NCBI GenBank assembly: GCA_965226045.1
Contig: CBDDBU010000028.1
Location: forward strand, 372,001 to 436,000
Direction: 5' to 3'
DNA length: 64,000 bases
Origin: CBDDBU01 sp965226045
Lineage (GTDB): Bacteria > Pseudomonadota > Alphaproteobacteria > VGEJ01
The translations under genes were made by a program, and so were the position numbers. The notes below the pieces were generated by a model. The model worked only from the letters and a program-made list of their open reading frames with translations. It was not told the DNA's origin and did no database searches. Of the stretch, positions 9,702 through 17,147 are shown piece after piece. Each line of letters starts with the position of its first letter. Within the stretch, counting starts at the first letter, position 1.

Positions 9702-10734
9702 ATCGCTTATGCACCAGCTTCCGGCCGGACCAACATGTTGTAGGTGAAGGGCTTGGTGCACACGGCGATGCCGAACAGCGAGCGGAAGGCGGCGTGGCGT
9801 GTCCGGCGCCGGTTGAAGCGGAACACGAACTCGTCGAGATAGCTTTGCAGGTGCTTGGCGCGCAGCCCGTGATAGACGCCGCGCGCCCAGCCCTTGAGAT
9901 TGGAGAACACCTGATGGATCCAGGGCAGCACGAGGTGGGCGGCCATGGAACCGATGACGTGGGGATCGTGGGTCTCGACGGGGGCCGCGGCGTAGCCGGC
10001 CCAGCCGTCGGTCTTGGCGGTGCTGGCGGCGGCGATGTTGTGGCCGATGAAGCGGTTGCGGCTTTCGGCGCCGTAGGACGCGATCTCGGCCAGGCGCAGG
10101 CGGCCCGGCGCGTTGCCGTCGCCGACCTCGACGGCGCCGACGACGAGCAGCTTGCCGTCGTGGCTGCGCCCGGCGCCGCCGGCCACGGGATCATTCTTGG
10201 TGCGGAACGCCAGCGCGGTCTCGTCGACCTCGATGAGGCCCGACAACGGGTCGCGCTCGGGATCGACCATGGCTTTGCGCAGCTTGGCGGCGAGCAGCCA
10301 GGCGCTGCGATAAGAACCGATCCCGAGCTGGTTCTGGAGCTGCAGCGCCGCGATCCCGTTCGAATGCGTCGCCATCAGGTAGGCGGCCCAGAACCAGACG
10401 GTGAGCGCGAGCTTGCTGCCGTGCAGGATGGTCCCCGCCGTCACCGAGGTCTGGCGATGGCAGCGCGCGCACTCGAACGTGTGGGCCTTGCCGCGTAGCG
10501 CCCAGCCGTGATCATGACCGCAGCGCGGGCATTCGAAGCCCTCGGGCCAGCGCACCGAGGCGAGCCACGCCGCGCAGGCGTCGTCGTGCGGGAACATGCG
10601 TTGGAAGGCGATCAGACTGTCGGGGAAGCGATCCATGGGGCGGCTTCTGGTAATCGAACAAACCAGGAACCAACTATCCTACAACCACGCCCAACGCAAC
10701 ATCTCGTGCCGCCGGAACGTCGTGCATAAGCGAT
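9702..10734 (-). mobile_element. IS1595-family element, complete
   Basis: Perfect 13-bp inverted repeats ATCGCTTATGCAC (9702-9714) and GTGCATAAGCGAT (10722-10734) bound a 1033-bp element. The 8-bp direct repeat TCAACTGA flanks it at 9694-9701 and 10735-10742, and 8 bp is the duplication typical of this family. It is inserted in the untranslated part of the IS1182-type element, just upstream of that transposase gene. Confidence 0.88.
9707..10636 (-). CDS. IS1595-family transposase (ISXO2-like)
   Basis: This 309-residue transposase starts with a zinc ribbon (CPRCGHDHG with CARCHRQTS, residues about 37-63). The ISXO2-like catalytic domain follows with EVDETALAF, KTDGWAGY and an HQVFSNLKGWARGVYHG region carrying the third acidic/His area. 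The C-terminal RFNRRRTRHAAFRSLFG is typical. The frame is intact, and the gene almost fills the element, with its stop 5 bp inside the left terminal repeat. Confidence 0.92.
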   Translation of the reverse strand: MDRFPDSLIAFQRMFPHDDACAAWLASVRWPEGFECPRCGHDHGWALRGKAHTFECARCHRQTSVTAGTILHGSKLALTVWFWAAYLMATHSNGIAALQLQNQLGIGSYRSAWLLAAKLRKAMVDPERDPLSGLIEVDETALAFRTKNDPVAGGAGRSHDGKLLVVGAVEVGDGNAPGRLRLAEIASYGAESRNRFIGHNIAAASTAKTDGWAGYAAAPVETHDPHVIGSMAAHLVLPWIHQVFSNLKGWARGVYHGLRAKHLQSYLDEFVFRFNRRRTRHAAFRSLFGIAVCTKPFTYNMLVRPEAGA

Positions 10735-10788
10735 TCAACTGATACCATCGAATCCTATTTCGACTCCCGGCTCAAGTCCGACAGGCTG

Positions 10789-11913
10789 CTAGTGTCCCGA
10801 TTCCGAAGTTCGCATGATTTTCGCCTGCTGTTCAGCGGTTTCGATTGTTCGGAGGCAGAACCGCTGGATGGCGGCGAGGATGTCATCGGCGGATTTGGTC
10901 CATTTGAAGGGTTTGGGGTTCTGGTTTGTCGTGTCGATGTAGTCGAGGATGGTGCGCTCCAACTCCTTGGTGGAGCGATGGACGCCGCGCCTGATCTGCT
11001 TGTCGGTCAGCAGCCCGAACCAGCGCTCGACCTGGTTCAGCCAGGAGGCGCTGGTGGGTGTGAAATGGGCCTGCCAGCGCGGCCGTTTGGCGAACCAGTC
11101 GCGGATCGCCTTGGTCTTGTGGGTCCCGTAGTTGTCCATGACGATGTGGATGTCGAGATCACCAGGGACGTTCGCCTCGACGAGGTCGAGGAATTTGCGG
11201 AACTCTCGGGCCCGATGGCGCGGGAAACATTTGCCGATGATCTCTCCCGTGGCGATGTCGAGGGCCGCGAAGAGAGAGGTCGTGCCGTGGCGCTTGTAGT
11301 CGTGGCTGCGCCGCTCCGCCTGCCCGGGGCGCATCGGCAAGAGGGGCTGGGAACGGTCCAGGGCCTGGATCTGGCTCTTTTCGTCGACACAGAGAACCAG
11401 GGCACGATCCGGCGGCGCCAAATACAGACCGACGATGTCGCGGACCTTCTCCACGAAGAAGGGATTGCTCGACAGCTTGAAGGTCTCCGAGCGATGCGGC
11501 TGCAAGCCGAAGGCCCGCCAGATGCGATGAATGGTCGAGGGCGCGTGGCCGCTCGCCCGCGCCATCGAGCGAAGGCTCCAATGGGTCGCGTCCGGCGGCG
11601 TCTCTTCCAGCGTCAGCCGGACCGCTTCCGCGATGGCGTCATCGCCGATTTGACGCGGCGCGCCGGGGCGGGGTTCGTCGTACAGACCGTCGAGGCCCTC
11701 CGCCGCATAGCGGCGACGCCACTTGCCCACGGTGTCCGCGCTCGCCTCGAGACGAACGGCGATCTCCTTGTTCTCCAACCCTTCCGCCGCCGCCAAGACG
11801 ATCCGAGCCCGCCGCGCAAGCCCCTGCGACGTCTTGCGACGACGAGACAGCGCCTCCAATTCGGCGCGCTCGTCATCGCTCAAAGAGATCGTCACCGCCA
11901 CTCTCGCCATCAA
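10789..11913 (-). CDS. IS630-family transposase
   Basis: This 374-residue transposase has an N-terminal winged/HTH region (SQGLARRARIVLAAAEG, then VGKWRRRYAAEGLDGL) and a DDE catalytic domain. The acidic residues lie in LCVDEKSQIQAL, HIVMDNYGTHKT and SWLNQVERWFG. The frame is intact. The stop codon TAG uses the target TA plus one flanking base (10789-10791), so its termination depends on the insertion site rather than on the element itself. Confidence 0.93.
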   Translation of the reverse strand: MMARVAVTISLSDDERAELEALSRRRKTSQGLARRARIVLAAAEGLENKEIAVRLEASADTVGKWRRRYAAEGLDGLYDEPRPGAPRQIGDDAIAEAVRLTLEETPPDATHWSLRSMARASGHAPSTIHRIWRAFGLQPHRSETFKLSSNPFFVEKVRDIVGLYLAPPDRALVLCVDEKSQIQALDRSQPLLPMRPGQAERRSHDYKRHGTTSLFAALDIATGEIIGKCFPRHRAREFRKFLDLVEANVPGDLDIHIVMDNYGTHKTKAIRDWFAKRPRWQAHFTPTSASWLNQVERWFGLLTDKQIRRGVHRSTKELERTILDYIDTTNQNPKPFKWTKSADDILAAIQRFCLRTIETAEQQAKIMRTSESGH

Positions 11914-12119
11914 TCGCGCCTCCTAAAAACAAATAGAGACATAATCATATCCATTTATCGATCAGGACACGTAACTACCCAGGTACCCCGCTCCTGACCG
12001 CGAGAGGATGATGTAGGTGGTCGCCGGGGCCGGGTTTCCGCCGCCGCGTCGTTGATCGTCTCTTGACTCCATAGAATCGGGCGTCTATGGGTTGCGCTCT
12101 CGTGTGACGGGAGCGGCGC

Positions 12120-12785
12120 GTGGGATATTTCGGGTCGAAGGCGACGAGCGGTCTGTGCCAGGCGCTGATTGCGCTGATGCCGCCGCACAGCGTTTACATC
12201 GAGAGCCACCTGGGGGGCGGTGCGCTGATGAAGCGCAAGCCAACGGGCGTGCGCTCGATCGGCATCGACCGCGATGCGCAGGCGCTCGAGGCCTTTGCCT
12301 GTGACTACCCGGTCGAGTTGGTGCATGGCTGTGCCCATGCCTTTTTGGCCTCGTTCCCGTTTCTGGGCCCGGAGCTGGTCTACAGCGATCCCCCCTATCT
12401 GCACGCGACCCGCCGTTCGGCACGGCGCTATCGCTTCGACTACGAGGAGGTCGACCATGTCGCGCTCCTGGACCTGCTCAAGGATCTGCCCTGCCAGGTG
12501 ATGGTCTCGGGCCATCCCTCGGCGCTCTATGACGAGATGCTGGCGGGCTGGCGCAGTCTGGCGCTGCAGGTGACGACCCAGGCCCAGGTGCGGACCGAGG
12601 TCGTGTGGTTCAACTTCGCGCCCGACCGGGTGCATTGGGCGAGCTACGCAGGCCGGAACTTCACCGACCGCCAGCGCATCAAGCGTAAGGCGGCCAACTG
12701 GGGCCGGCGTTACAAGGCCTTGCCGGCGGGCGAACGCCTCGCGGTGCTGGCCGCCATGATGGCCGTCGATGCCGAGGACCCGTGA
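12120..12785 (+). CDS. D12-class N6-adenine DNA methyltransferase, IS passenger gene
   Basis: This 221-residue protein resembles Dam/D12-class methyltransferases, which methylate adenine N6 using S-adenosylmethionine. The N-terminal YFGSK motif and ESHLGGGALMKRKP (residues 28-41, equivalent to the AdoMet FxGxG motif) are followed by the catalytic SDPPY (residues 89-93). The spacing and order, with motif I before DPPY, match D12 enzymes, although at 221 residues it is shorter than Dam. The GTG start at 12120 has GGGAG 6 bp upstream. Its TGA overlaps the GTG of tnpC, implying translational coupling. No restriction endonuclease gene is present in the element. The recognition sequence cannot be read from the protein by eye. 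Confidence 0.85.
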   Translation: MGYFGSKATSGLCQALIALMPPHSVYIESHLGGGALMKRKPTGVRSIGIDRDAQALEAFACDYPVELVHGCAHAFLASFPFLGPELVYSDPPYLHATRRSARRYRFDYEEVDHVALLDLLKDLPCQVMVSGHPSALYDEMLAGWRSLALQVTTQAQVRTEVVWFNFAPDRVHWASYAGRNFTDRQRIKRKAANWGRRYKALPAGERLAVLAAMMAVDAEDP

Positions 12786-14320
12786 CGCTGTCGCGCTGGC
12801 ACGAGGACCTCGCCGCCCATGACGAGGCCTTCGCGTGCCTGCAAGATCTTCTTGACCCCTCATCCTTCGCAACCACAGTCGTCAAGGCCTTCCGGGAATG
12901 GGGCCAGGGGCTGTTGCGCCTGGCCACGGCGCTCGTCCGGGAGAATGCCGCGCTCGAGCGGGAGAACGCGACCCTGCGGGACCGCATCGCCGAGCTCGAG
13001 CGGAGCGCGGCGCTTGACAGCACCACCAGCAGCAAGCCGCCCGCCAGCGACGGCCTGCGCAAGAAGAGCGGAACCCAGAGGCGCACCCGAAGCCAGCGCG
13101 GCAAGTCCGGCAGGCCAAGCGGCGGCCAGCCGGGCCACAAGGGAACGACGCTGGCGCGGACCGAGAGCCCGGACCATGTTGTGGATCATGACCCCTCCGC
13201 CTGTTCGGGCTGCGGCGCACCGCTGTCGGACGCCGACCGTCACCGCGCGCCCGTCTGTCGACAGGTCTTCGATGTGCCCGAGCCACGCCCCCTGGAGGTC
13301 ACCGAACACCGCGCCCATCGCTGCCTCTGCGGCGCCTGCGCCACCGTGACAGGAGCCGTCTTCCCGGACGGCGTGACCGCCCCGGTCCAGTACGGGCCAC
13401 GCATCACCGCCTGGGTGAGCTACCTGCTGTACGCCCAGTTCGTTCCCGAGAAGCGCTTGGCCGAACTCATGAGCGACCTCTTCGCAGTGTCCATCTCCAC
13501 AGCCACGATCACCGCCATGGGCTGGCGAACCGCCAGGCGCTTCGAGCCCTTCCTCGCCCATGTCGCAGACGTGATCCGCACAGCGGTCCCGGTCAAGCAC
13601 CTCGACGAAACCGGCCTGCGGATCGCCGCCCGTACCCGCTGGCTCCACGTGCTGTGCACCCCATTCCTGACCGTCCTGCGCATCGGCGCGGGACGCGGCG
13701 ATGTCGAAAAGGACCTCGAAGGCATCCTCATCCATGACGATTACGCCGCCTACTTCACCCTCAAGGGCGTGCGCCACGGCGCCTGCAACGCCCATCACCT
13801 GCGCGAACTCCAGGCCCTGATCGACATCGAGAAGGAAGACTGGGCAAAGAGCATGCACCGCCTCCTTGAGCGCGCACACAGGGCTACCCGCTTCGCCCGT
13901 GAGAACGGCCGCGACGTGCCCGCCTCCCTGGTGGCCCGGATCTCGCGGGCCTGGGCCCGCATCCTCGACCACGCCATCGCCTTCCACGAGGCGCAGCCGC
14001 CGCTCCGGACCGGCAAGCGCGGACGAAAGAAACACCGCATCGGTCATAACCTCGCGCTCCGCCTCCGCAAGCACAAGGAGGGATGCCTGCGATTCCTCAC
14101 CGACCCGCGCACGCCGTTTACGAACAATGAGGCCGAACGTGACCTCCGAATGGCCAAGCTGCGCCAGAAAATCTCCGGTGGCTTCCGCTCCGAGAGGGGT
14201 GCCTACAACTTCGCCAGAACGCGTGCCGTCATCGCCACCGCCCGAAAGCAAGGCTGGAACGTCCTCCAGACCCTGGTGCATCCCGATCCGATGCAACTAA
14301 TCCCCCAACTGCGCCTCTGA
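12782..14320 (+). CDS. tnpC: IS66-family transposase TnpC
   Basis: This 512-residue transposase begins with a leucine-zipper-like stretch (ENAALERENATLRDRIAELE) and the basic GGQPGHKG segment. A zinc-finger region (CSGCGAPL and CLCGAC) follows, then the DDE domain. Catalytic residues are in KHLDETGLRI, ILIHDDYAAYF and NNEAERDLRM. The C-terminal QKISGGFRSERGA and the IS66-C-like tail are present. It starts with GTG overlapping the methyltransferase stop. The frame is intact, so the element may still be active. Standing without tnpA/tnpB it resembles the ISBst12-like subgroup. Confidence 0.93.
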   Translation: MTLSRWHEDLAAHDEAFACLQDLLDPSSFATTVVKAFREWGQGLLRLATALVRENAALERENATLRDRIAELERSAALDSTTSSKPPASDGLRKKSGTQRRTRSQRGKSGRPSGGQPGHKGTTLARTESPDHVVDHDPSACSGCGAPLSDADRHRAPVCRQVFDVPEPRPLEVTEHRAHRCLCGACATVTGAVFPDGVTAPVQYGPRITAWVSYLLYAQFVPEKRLAELMSDLFAVSISTATITAMGWRTARRFEPFLAHVADVIRTAVPVKHLDETGLRIAARTRWLHVLCTPFLTVLRIGAGRGDVEKDLEGILIHDDYAAYFTLKGVRHGACNAHHLRELQALIDIEKEDWAKSMHRLLERAHRATRFARENGRDVPASLVARISRAWARILDHAIAFHEAQPPLRTGKRGRKKHRIGHNLALRLRKHKEGCLRFLTDPRTPFTNNEAERDLRMAKLRQKISGGFRSERGAYNFARTRAVIATARKQGWNVLQTLVHPDPMQLIPQLRL

Positions 14321-14452
14321 GAACACCGGCACCGCTACCAGCCCGGACCCCCACGATCCCTCACATACAAACGCTCGGGCCAATCAGACCTGGGTAGTTA
14401 CCAGGACACTAGCATTAGGCGCTGTAGTCGATTGGCTAGACTTCGCCGTTAG

Positions 14453-14791
14453 CTACTCCACCACATCCCCGTGGGCGGCGATGAAGCGGGACTGATCGAA
14501 GCTGTTGGGCACCTTGGTGGCGCCGCCGTAAAGCTCGACATGGGCAGCCATTTCGGCGAAGGCGAGGCCGAGGCGGAACAGCCGGCGGGCGTCGTCGGGC
14601 ATGTCGTCGAGCGGGTATTGATCGAGGTGGGCGAGGACCTCGGCCAGGCGCGGTCGCATAGCATCGTAGAAGGCTCGGAAATCGTCCGGGCCGCAGGCCC
14701 AGCGTCGGCGCGAGCGCTGATCCTCGGTGGGAAGCGCCCAGTCGGCGACGAACGATTCGAGGTCGGCGAAGAGGCTCGGCAGGGCCGTCAT
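14453..14791 (-). CDS. Small conserved hypothetical protein paired with a Rieske oxygenase
   Basis: This 112-residue acidic, probably all-helical cytoplasmic protein has no signal peptide or metal motif. It contains FRAFYDAMRPRLAEVLAHLD and DDARRLFRLGLAFAEMAAHVE, suggesting helical hairpins. The start is 1 bp after the stop of the Rieske gene, so the two are co-translated. Small proteins of this kind accompany Rieske oxygenase alpha subunits in some alphaproteobacteria, but I cannot name a function. It is not a normal oxygenase beta subunit (NTF2-like fold, about 160-190 residues). Confidence 0.65.
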   Translation of the reverse strand: MTALPSLFADLESFVADWALPTEDQRSRRRWACGPDDFRAFYDAMRPRLAEVLAHLDQYPLDDMPDDARRLFRLGLAFAEMAAHVELYGGATKVPNSFDQSRFIAAHGDVVE

Positions 14792-14792
14792 C

Positions 14793-16037
14793 TCACGCGG
14801 CCTCGATGTAGTCGTGCCAGTGCTTGTGGGTGTTGCGGATCAGGAGTTCCTCGTCCATCAGCACCATCTCCTTCAACACGCCTGAGCCGAGCGCGGCGTA
14901 GGTGTCCTCCATGGTCGAGGTGTCCTCGAGCCAGCCGTTGCGGTGCCAGGCGGTGGTGTGGGCGATGGCGACGCGCTCGCTGGGGTGCTCGGGCGGGCGG
15001 AAATAGTTGGTGCCCTCCCAGTAGGTGCGCCCGACGTCGATCGGCCAGAACTGATGGGTGAAGTAGGTCATGCCGGGATAGCCGTTGCCGGCCGAGAGGT
15101 GCAGAATCATGTTGGGAAAAAAGCTCGCAAACTCGAACAGGAAATCATCGCGCCGGTCAGTGTTCATGCTGGCTGGCAGCTCGCCGAGGCGTGGCGCGTG
15201 GCGCGGCCGGGCGTGCAGGACTTCGCGGAACAAAGCCGTCGCCGGCGGCTCGTTGAGGCCGTCGACTGGGAGGACGTGGAAGGCCGAAGTGCCGTGCGGG
15301 CCGAACAGCTTGAAGTCCTTGTGCTCGAAGCGCATCAAGCCCGGCGCGTTGACCCGGTGGATGGTCGGTACATGGTAGCCCTCGGAGAAGGCGTACATCG
15401 CGACCTTCCAGTTGCACTCGAGCACCGTCGCGTACCGGTAGTGCACCGTTGATTCGCCATATGGGTAGCCGGCGAAATGGGCACCGATGCCGCCCAGATA
15501 GTCGGCCAGGCTCTGGCGGGGTTCGGGCGCCAGATTGACAAACACGAAGCCTTGCCAGGTCTCGCAGGCGATCGGTTTGAGCCCGAGGCAGCCCTTGTCG
15601 AGATCGGCGAAGGCCTCCTCGCGCGGGATGGAGCGCACGGCGCCGTCGGTGTCGAAGACCCAGCCGTGGAACCGGCAGGCCAGCACGTTGGCGCGCGCCC
15701 GTCCGTGGGTCTCGACGCCGGTTTCGGGGACCACCTTGTTGCCGCGATGGGGGCAAATGTTGTGGAAGGCGCGGATGACGCCATCCTTGCCGCGCACCAC
15801 GATCGCCGAGGTGCGCGCGACCTCTAGGCGCTTGACCTTGTAGTCGCCGGGGGCGGCGATCTCATCCTCGCGCCCGACCATCAGCCAGGCGCGGCGGAAG
15901 ATCTTGTCGCGCTCCAAGCCGAACAGGTCGAGCGATACCAGAGGCTCGACCGAGATCGGACCTGCGCCCAGCTGAGGATAGAGGCTCGTCCACGGCATCG
16001 ATCCGGCGCCGCCAGCCTGCGGTTCACTTGAAGTCAT
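14793..16037 (-). CDS. Rieske non-heme iron oxygenase, alpha subunit
   Basis: This is a 414-residue oxygenase of the aromatic ring-hydroxylating family. The Rieske [2Fe-2S] ligands are Cys95 and His97 (CPHRGN) and Cys121 and His124 (CRFHGW), with a longer than usual gap between the pairs. The mononuclear iron site is ECNWKVAMYAFSEGYHVPTIH (His222 and His227), with a likely Asp in DTSTMEDTY. It forms an operon with the small gene at 14453-14791. No ferredoxin or reductase gene is nearby, so the electron donors must be encoded elsewhere. The substrate is unknown; this branch also includes enzymes acting on quaternary amines and aliphatic rings. Confidence 0.9.
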   Translation of the reverse strand: MTSSEPQAGGAGSMPWTSLYPQLGAGPISVEPLVSLDLFGLERDKIFRRAWLMVGREDEIAAPGDYKVKRLEVARTSAIVVRGKDGVIRAFHNICPHRGNKVVPETGVETHGRARANVLACRFHGWVFDTDGAVRSIPREEAFADLDKGCLGLKPIACETWQGFVFVNLAPEPRQSLADYLGGIGAHFAGYPYGESTVHYRYATVLECNWKVAMYAFSEGYHVPTIHRVNAPGLMRFEHKDFKLFGPHGTSAFHVLPVDGLNEPPATALFREVLHARPRHAPRLGELPASMNTDRRDDFLFEFASFFPNMILHLSAGNGYPGMTYFTHQFWPIDVGRTYWEGTNYFRPPEHPSERVAIAHTTAWHRNGWLEDTSTMEDTYAALGSGVLKEMVLMDEELLIRNTHKHWHDYIEAA

Positions 16038-16075
16038 GGGGCGATGATAGTGGGACTGCGACGCGGGGGCCAGAG

Positions 16076-16566
16076 TTAGCGCGGCTCGGATGCGCCTCTT
16101 TCCTCATCGTCGTCGGGGAAGCCGGTATTGATCAGTGCATGGAGGCCACCAGGATCGATGATCGTCACCGCGTGGGCCGCATGATTGCGCTCAAGAATTT
16201 GCGCCGGCTCCAGATGGCTAAACACACGCATCACGGTCTCGCGGGTCGTGCTGACACTGCTGGCCAGCCGGGTGTGCGAGAGGGGCGGCGAGATAGTCAG
16301 TCCGCCCGCCGCTTTGTCGGGGTTGGGAACCGCGGCCCGCATCAGCTCCACGCACACTCGCTTTTCCGCGCGCAGCGTGCTGAGGTCGACAATGCGATCA
16401 TCGGCGGTACGTACGATCGTGGCGAGCCGGCGCATGGCGTCCAGGGCGTGTGCTGGGCGCCGCCGGAGCACGTCGACGAACGCCAACGCCGAGATGCCCG
16501 CGAGCACGCATCGCTCGCCGAAATGGCCGCCCGCCTCGACGTGGTCGAACGCGATCTCGCGGCCGG
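16076..16566 (-). pseudogene. Crp/Fnr-family regulator, N-terminus deleted
   Basis: The readable frame starts inside the cyclic-nucleotide-binding domain at GREIAFDHVEAGGHFGE. It runs through the dimerisation helix to the C-terminal winged helix (LSHTRLASSVSTTRETVMRVFSHLE) and its stop. The upstream half of the sensor domain, normally about 50 residues with the start codon, is missing. The sequence on the other side of the break is an equally truncated ltnD-like gene on the opposite strand. The fragment retains the DNA-binding helices but has no visible start of its own, so I call it a pseudogene. Confidence 0.7.
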
Positions 16567-16567
16567 G

Positions 16568-17077
16568 GCGCTGCCAGCGGGAGCGACGGTGGTGTTGAGC
16601 GCCACGGTCGCACCAGAAACAGCGCGGGCCCTCGAGTAGCGGCTTACGGAAAGCGGCCACTTGATGCTCGATGCGCCGGTTTCAGGCGGCGTGGTAGGCG
16701 CCGAGGCGGGCGAACTCTCGATCACGGCCGCAGGCGCGGCGGAAGCGATCGCGCTCGGGGTCCGCGCCGGCGCCGACGCCCAGATTCTTTTCGATGTGAT
16801 CTCGAACAGCGCCGGCGGTTCGTGGATGTTCCAGAACCGCGTGCCGCACATGATCGCGGGAGACGAGACACCGCGGTCGGCCGTCGACATCTTCGTCAAG
16901 GACCTGGGGATCGTTCTGGCTGCCGGCCAGGCCCTGCGCTTTCCCCTGCCGATCGCGGCCGCGGCACATCAGCAATTTCTGGCCGCCGCCGCCGCTGGTT
17001 GGGGCGGGCTAGACGATTCGGCGGTGGTCAAGGTGTACGAAAGTCTGGCCGGGATCAGTGTGGCCAGGAAAGGCTGA
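16568..17077 (+). pseudogene. 3-hydroxyisobutyrate / L-threonate dehydrogenase-like remnant
   Basis: The fragment reads ATVVLSATVAPETARALE, a TAG stop at 16637-16639, then in the same frame RLTESGHLMLDAPVSGG. It ends with family-typical SNSAGGSWMFQNRVPHM and VDIFVKDLGIVLAAG. The N-terminal Rossmann half is missing. A block of about 45 residues between AEAGELSI and AAEAIALG, which should carry the catalytic lysine (GxxK), is also missing. So there are three lesions: truncation, nonsense codon and internal deletion. The fragment starts at the point where the crp remnant on the other strand stops being recognisable. Confidence 0.75.
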
Positions 17078-17147
17078 GAACGATGTCGCACGCCTTGTCA
17101 CTCGACATTGCTGTATGATGGCCCATCTGTTGCGAAGGGAGAAACAC

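Larger units (their letters stand above)
8070..10788 (-). mobile_element. IS1182-family element, interrupted by an IS1595-type element
   Basis: Terminal inverted repeats CAGCCTGTCGGACT (8070-8083) and AGTCCGACAGGCTG (10775-10788) bound this element. It is flanked by the 4-bp duplication CTAG at 8066-8069 and 10789-10792. It contains one transposase gene on the minus strand. Between the transposase start and the right end lies an IS1595-type element with its own 8-bp target duplication, so the IS1182 element was there first. The left 240 bp, downstream of the transposase, are non-coding and carry degenerate tandem repeats. Confidence 0.85.
11971..14401 (+). mobile_element. IS66-family element carrying a DNA adenine methyltransferase
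   Basis: Inverted repeats GTAACTACCCAGGT (11971-11984) and its complement (14388-14401) bound a 2431-bp element. It is flanked by the 8-bp duplication CAGGACAC. GTAA ends and 8-bp duplications are IS66-family properties. No tnpA or tnpB gene is present. The element holds a D12-class methyltransferase gene and a tnpC-type transposase gene whose start and stop codons overlap, so the methyltransferase is an integral passenger. About 135 bp at the left end are non-coding. Confidence 0.9.
10792..14409 (-). mobile_element. IS630-family element, interrupted by an IS66-type element
   Basis: The left end GTGTCC starts at 10792 and the right end GGACAC finishes at 14409. Flanking TA dinucleotides lie at 10790-10791 and 14410-14411, as in the IS630/Tc1 group. 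The element entered the central TA of the CTAG duplicate left by the IS1182-type insertion. Its right end is split by an IS66-type element, which duplicated CAGGACAC at 11963-11970 and 14402-14409. Removing that insert restores an IS630 element of about 1.2 kb. Confidence 0.85.

Noticed and set aside
8456..10498. Plus-strand open frame of 680 codons across two IS elements
   Set aside because: It lies antisense to the IS1182- and IS1595-type transposases, spans the boundary between them, and has only Arg/Gly/Leu-rich content without domains. High GC explains it.
12860..14296. Minus-strand open frame of 478 codons inside the IS66-type element
   Set aside because: It is the mirror of tnpC in a GC-rich gene and has no recognisable domain or ribosome site.
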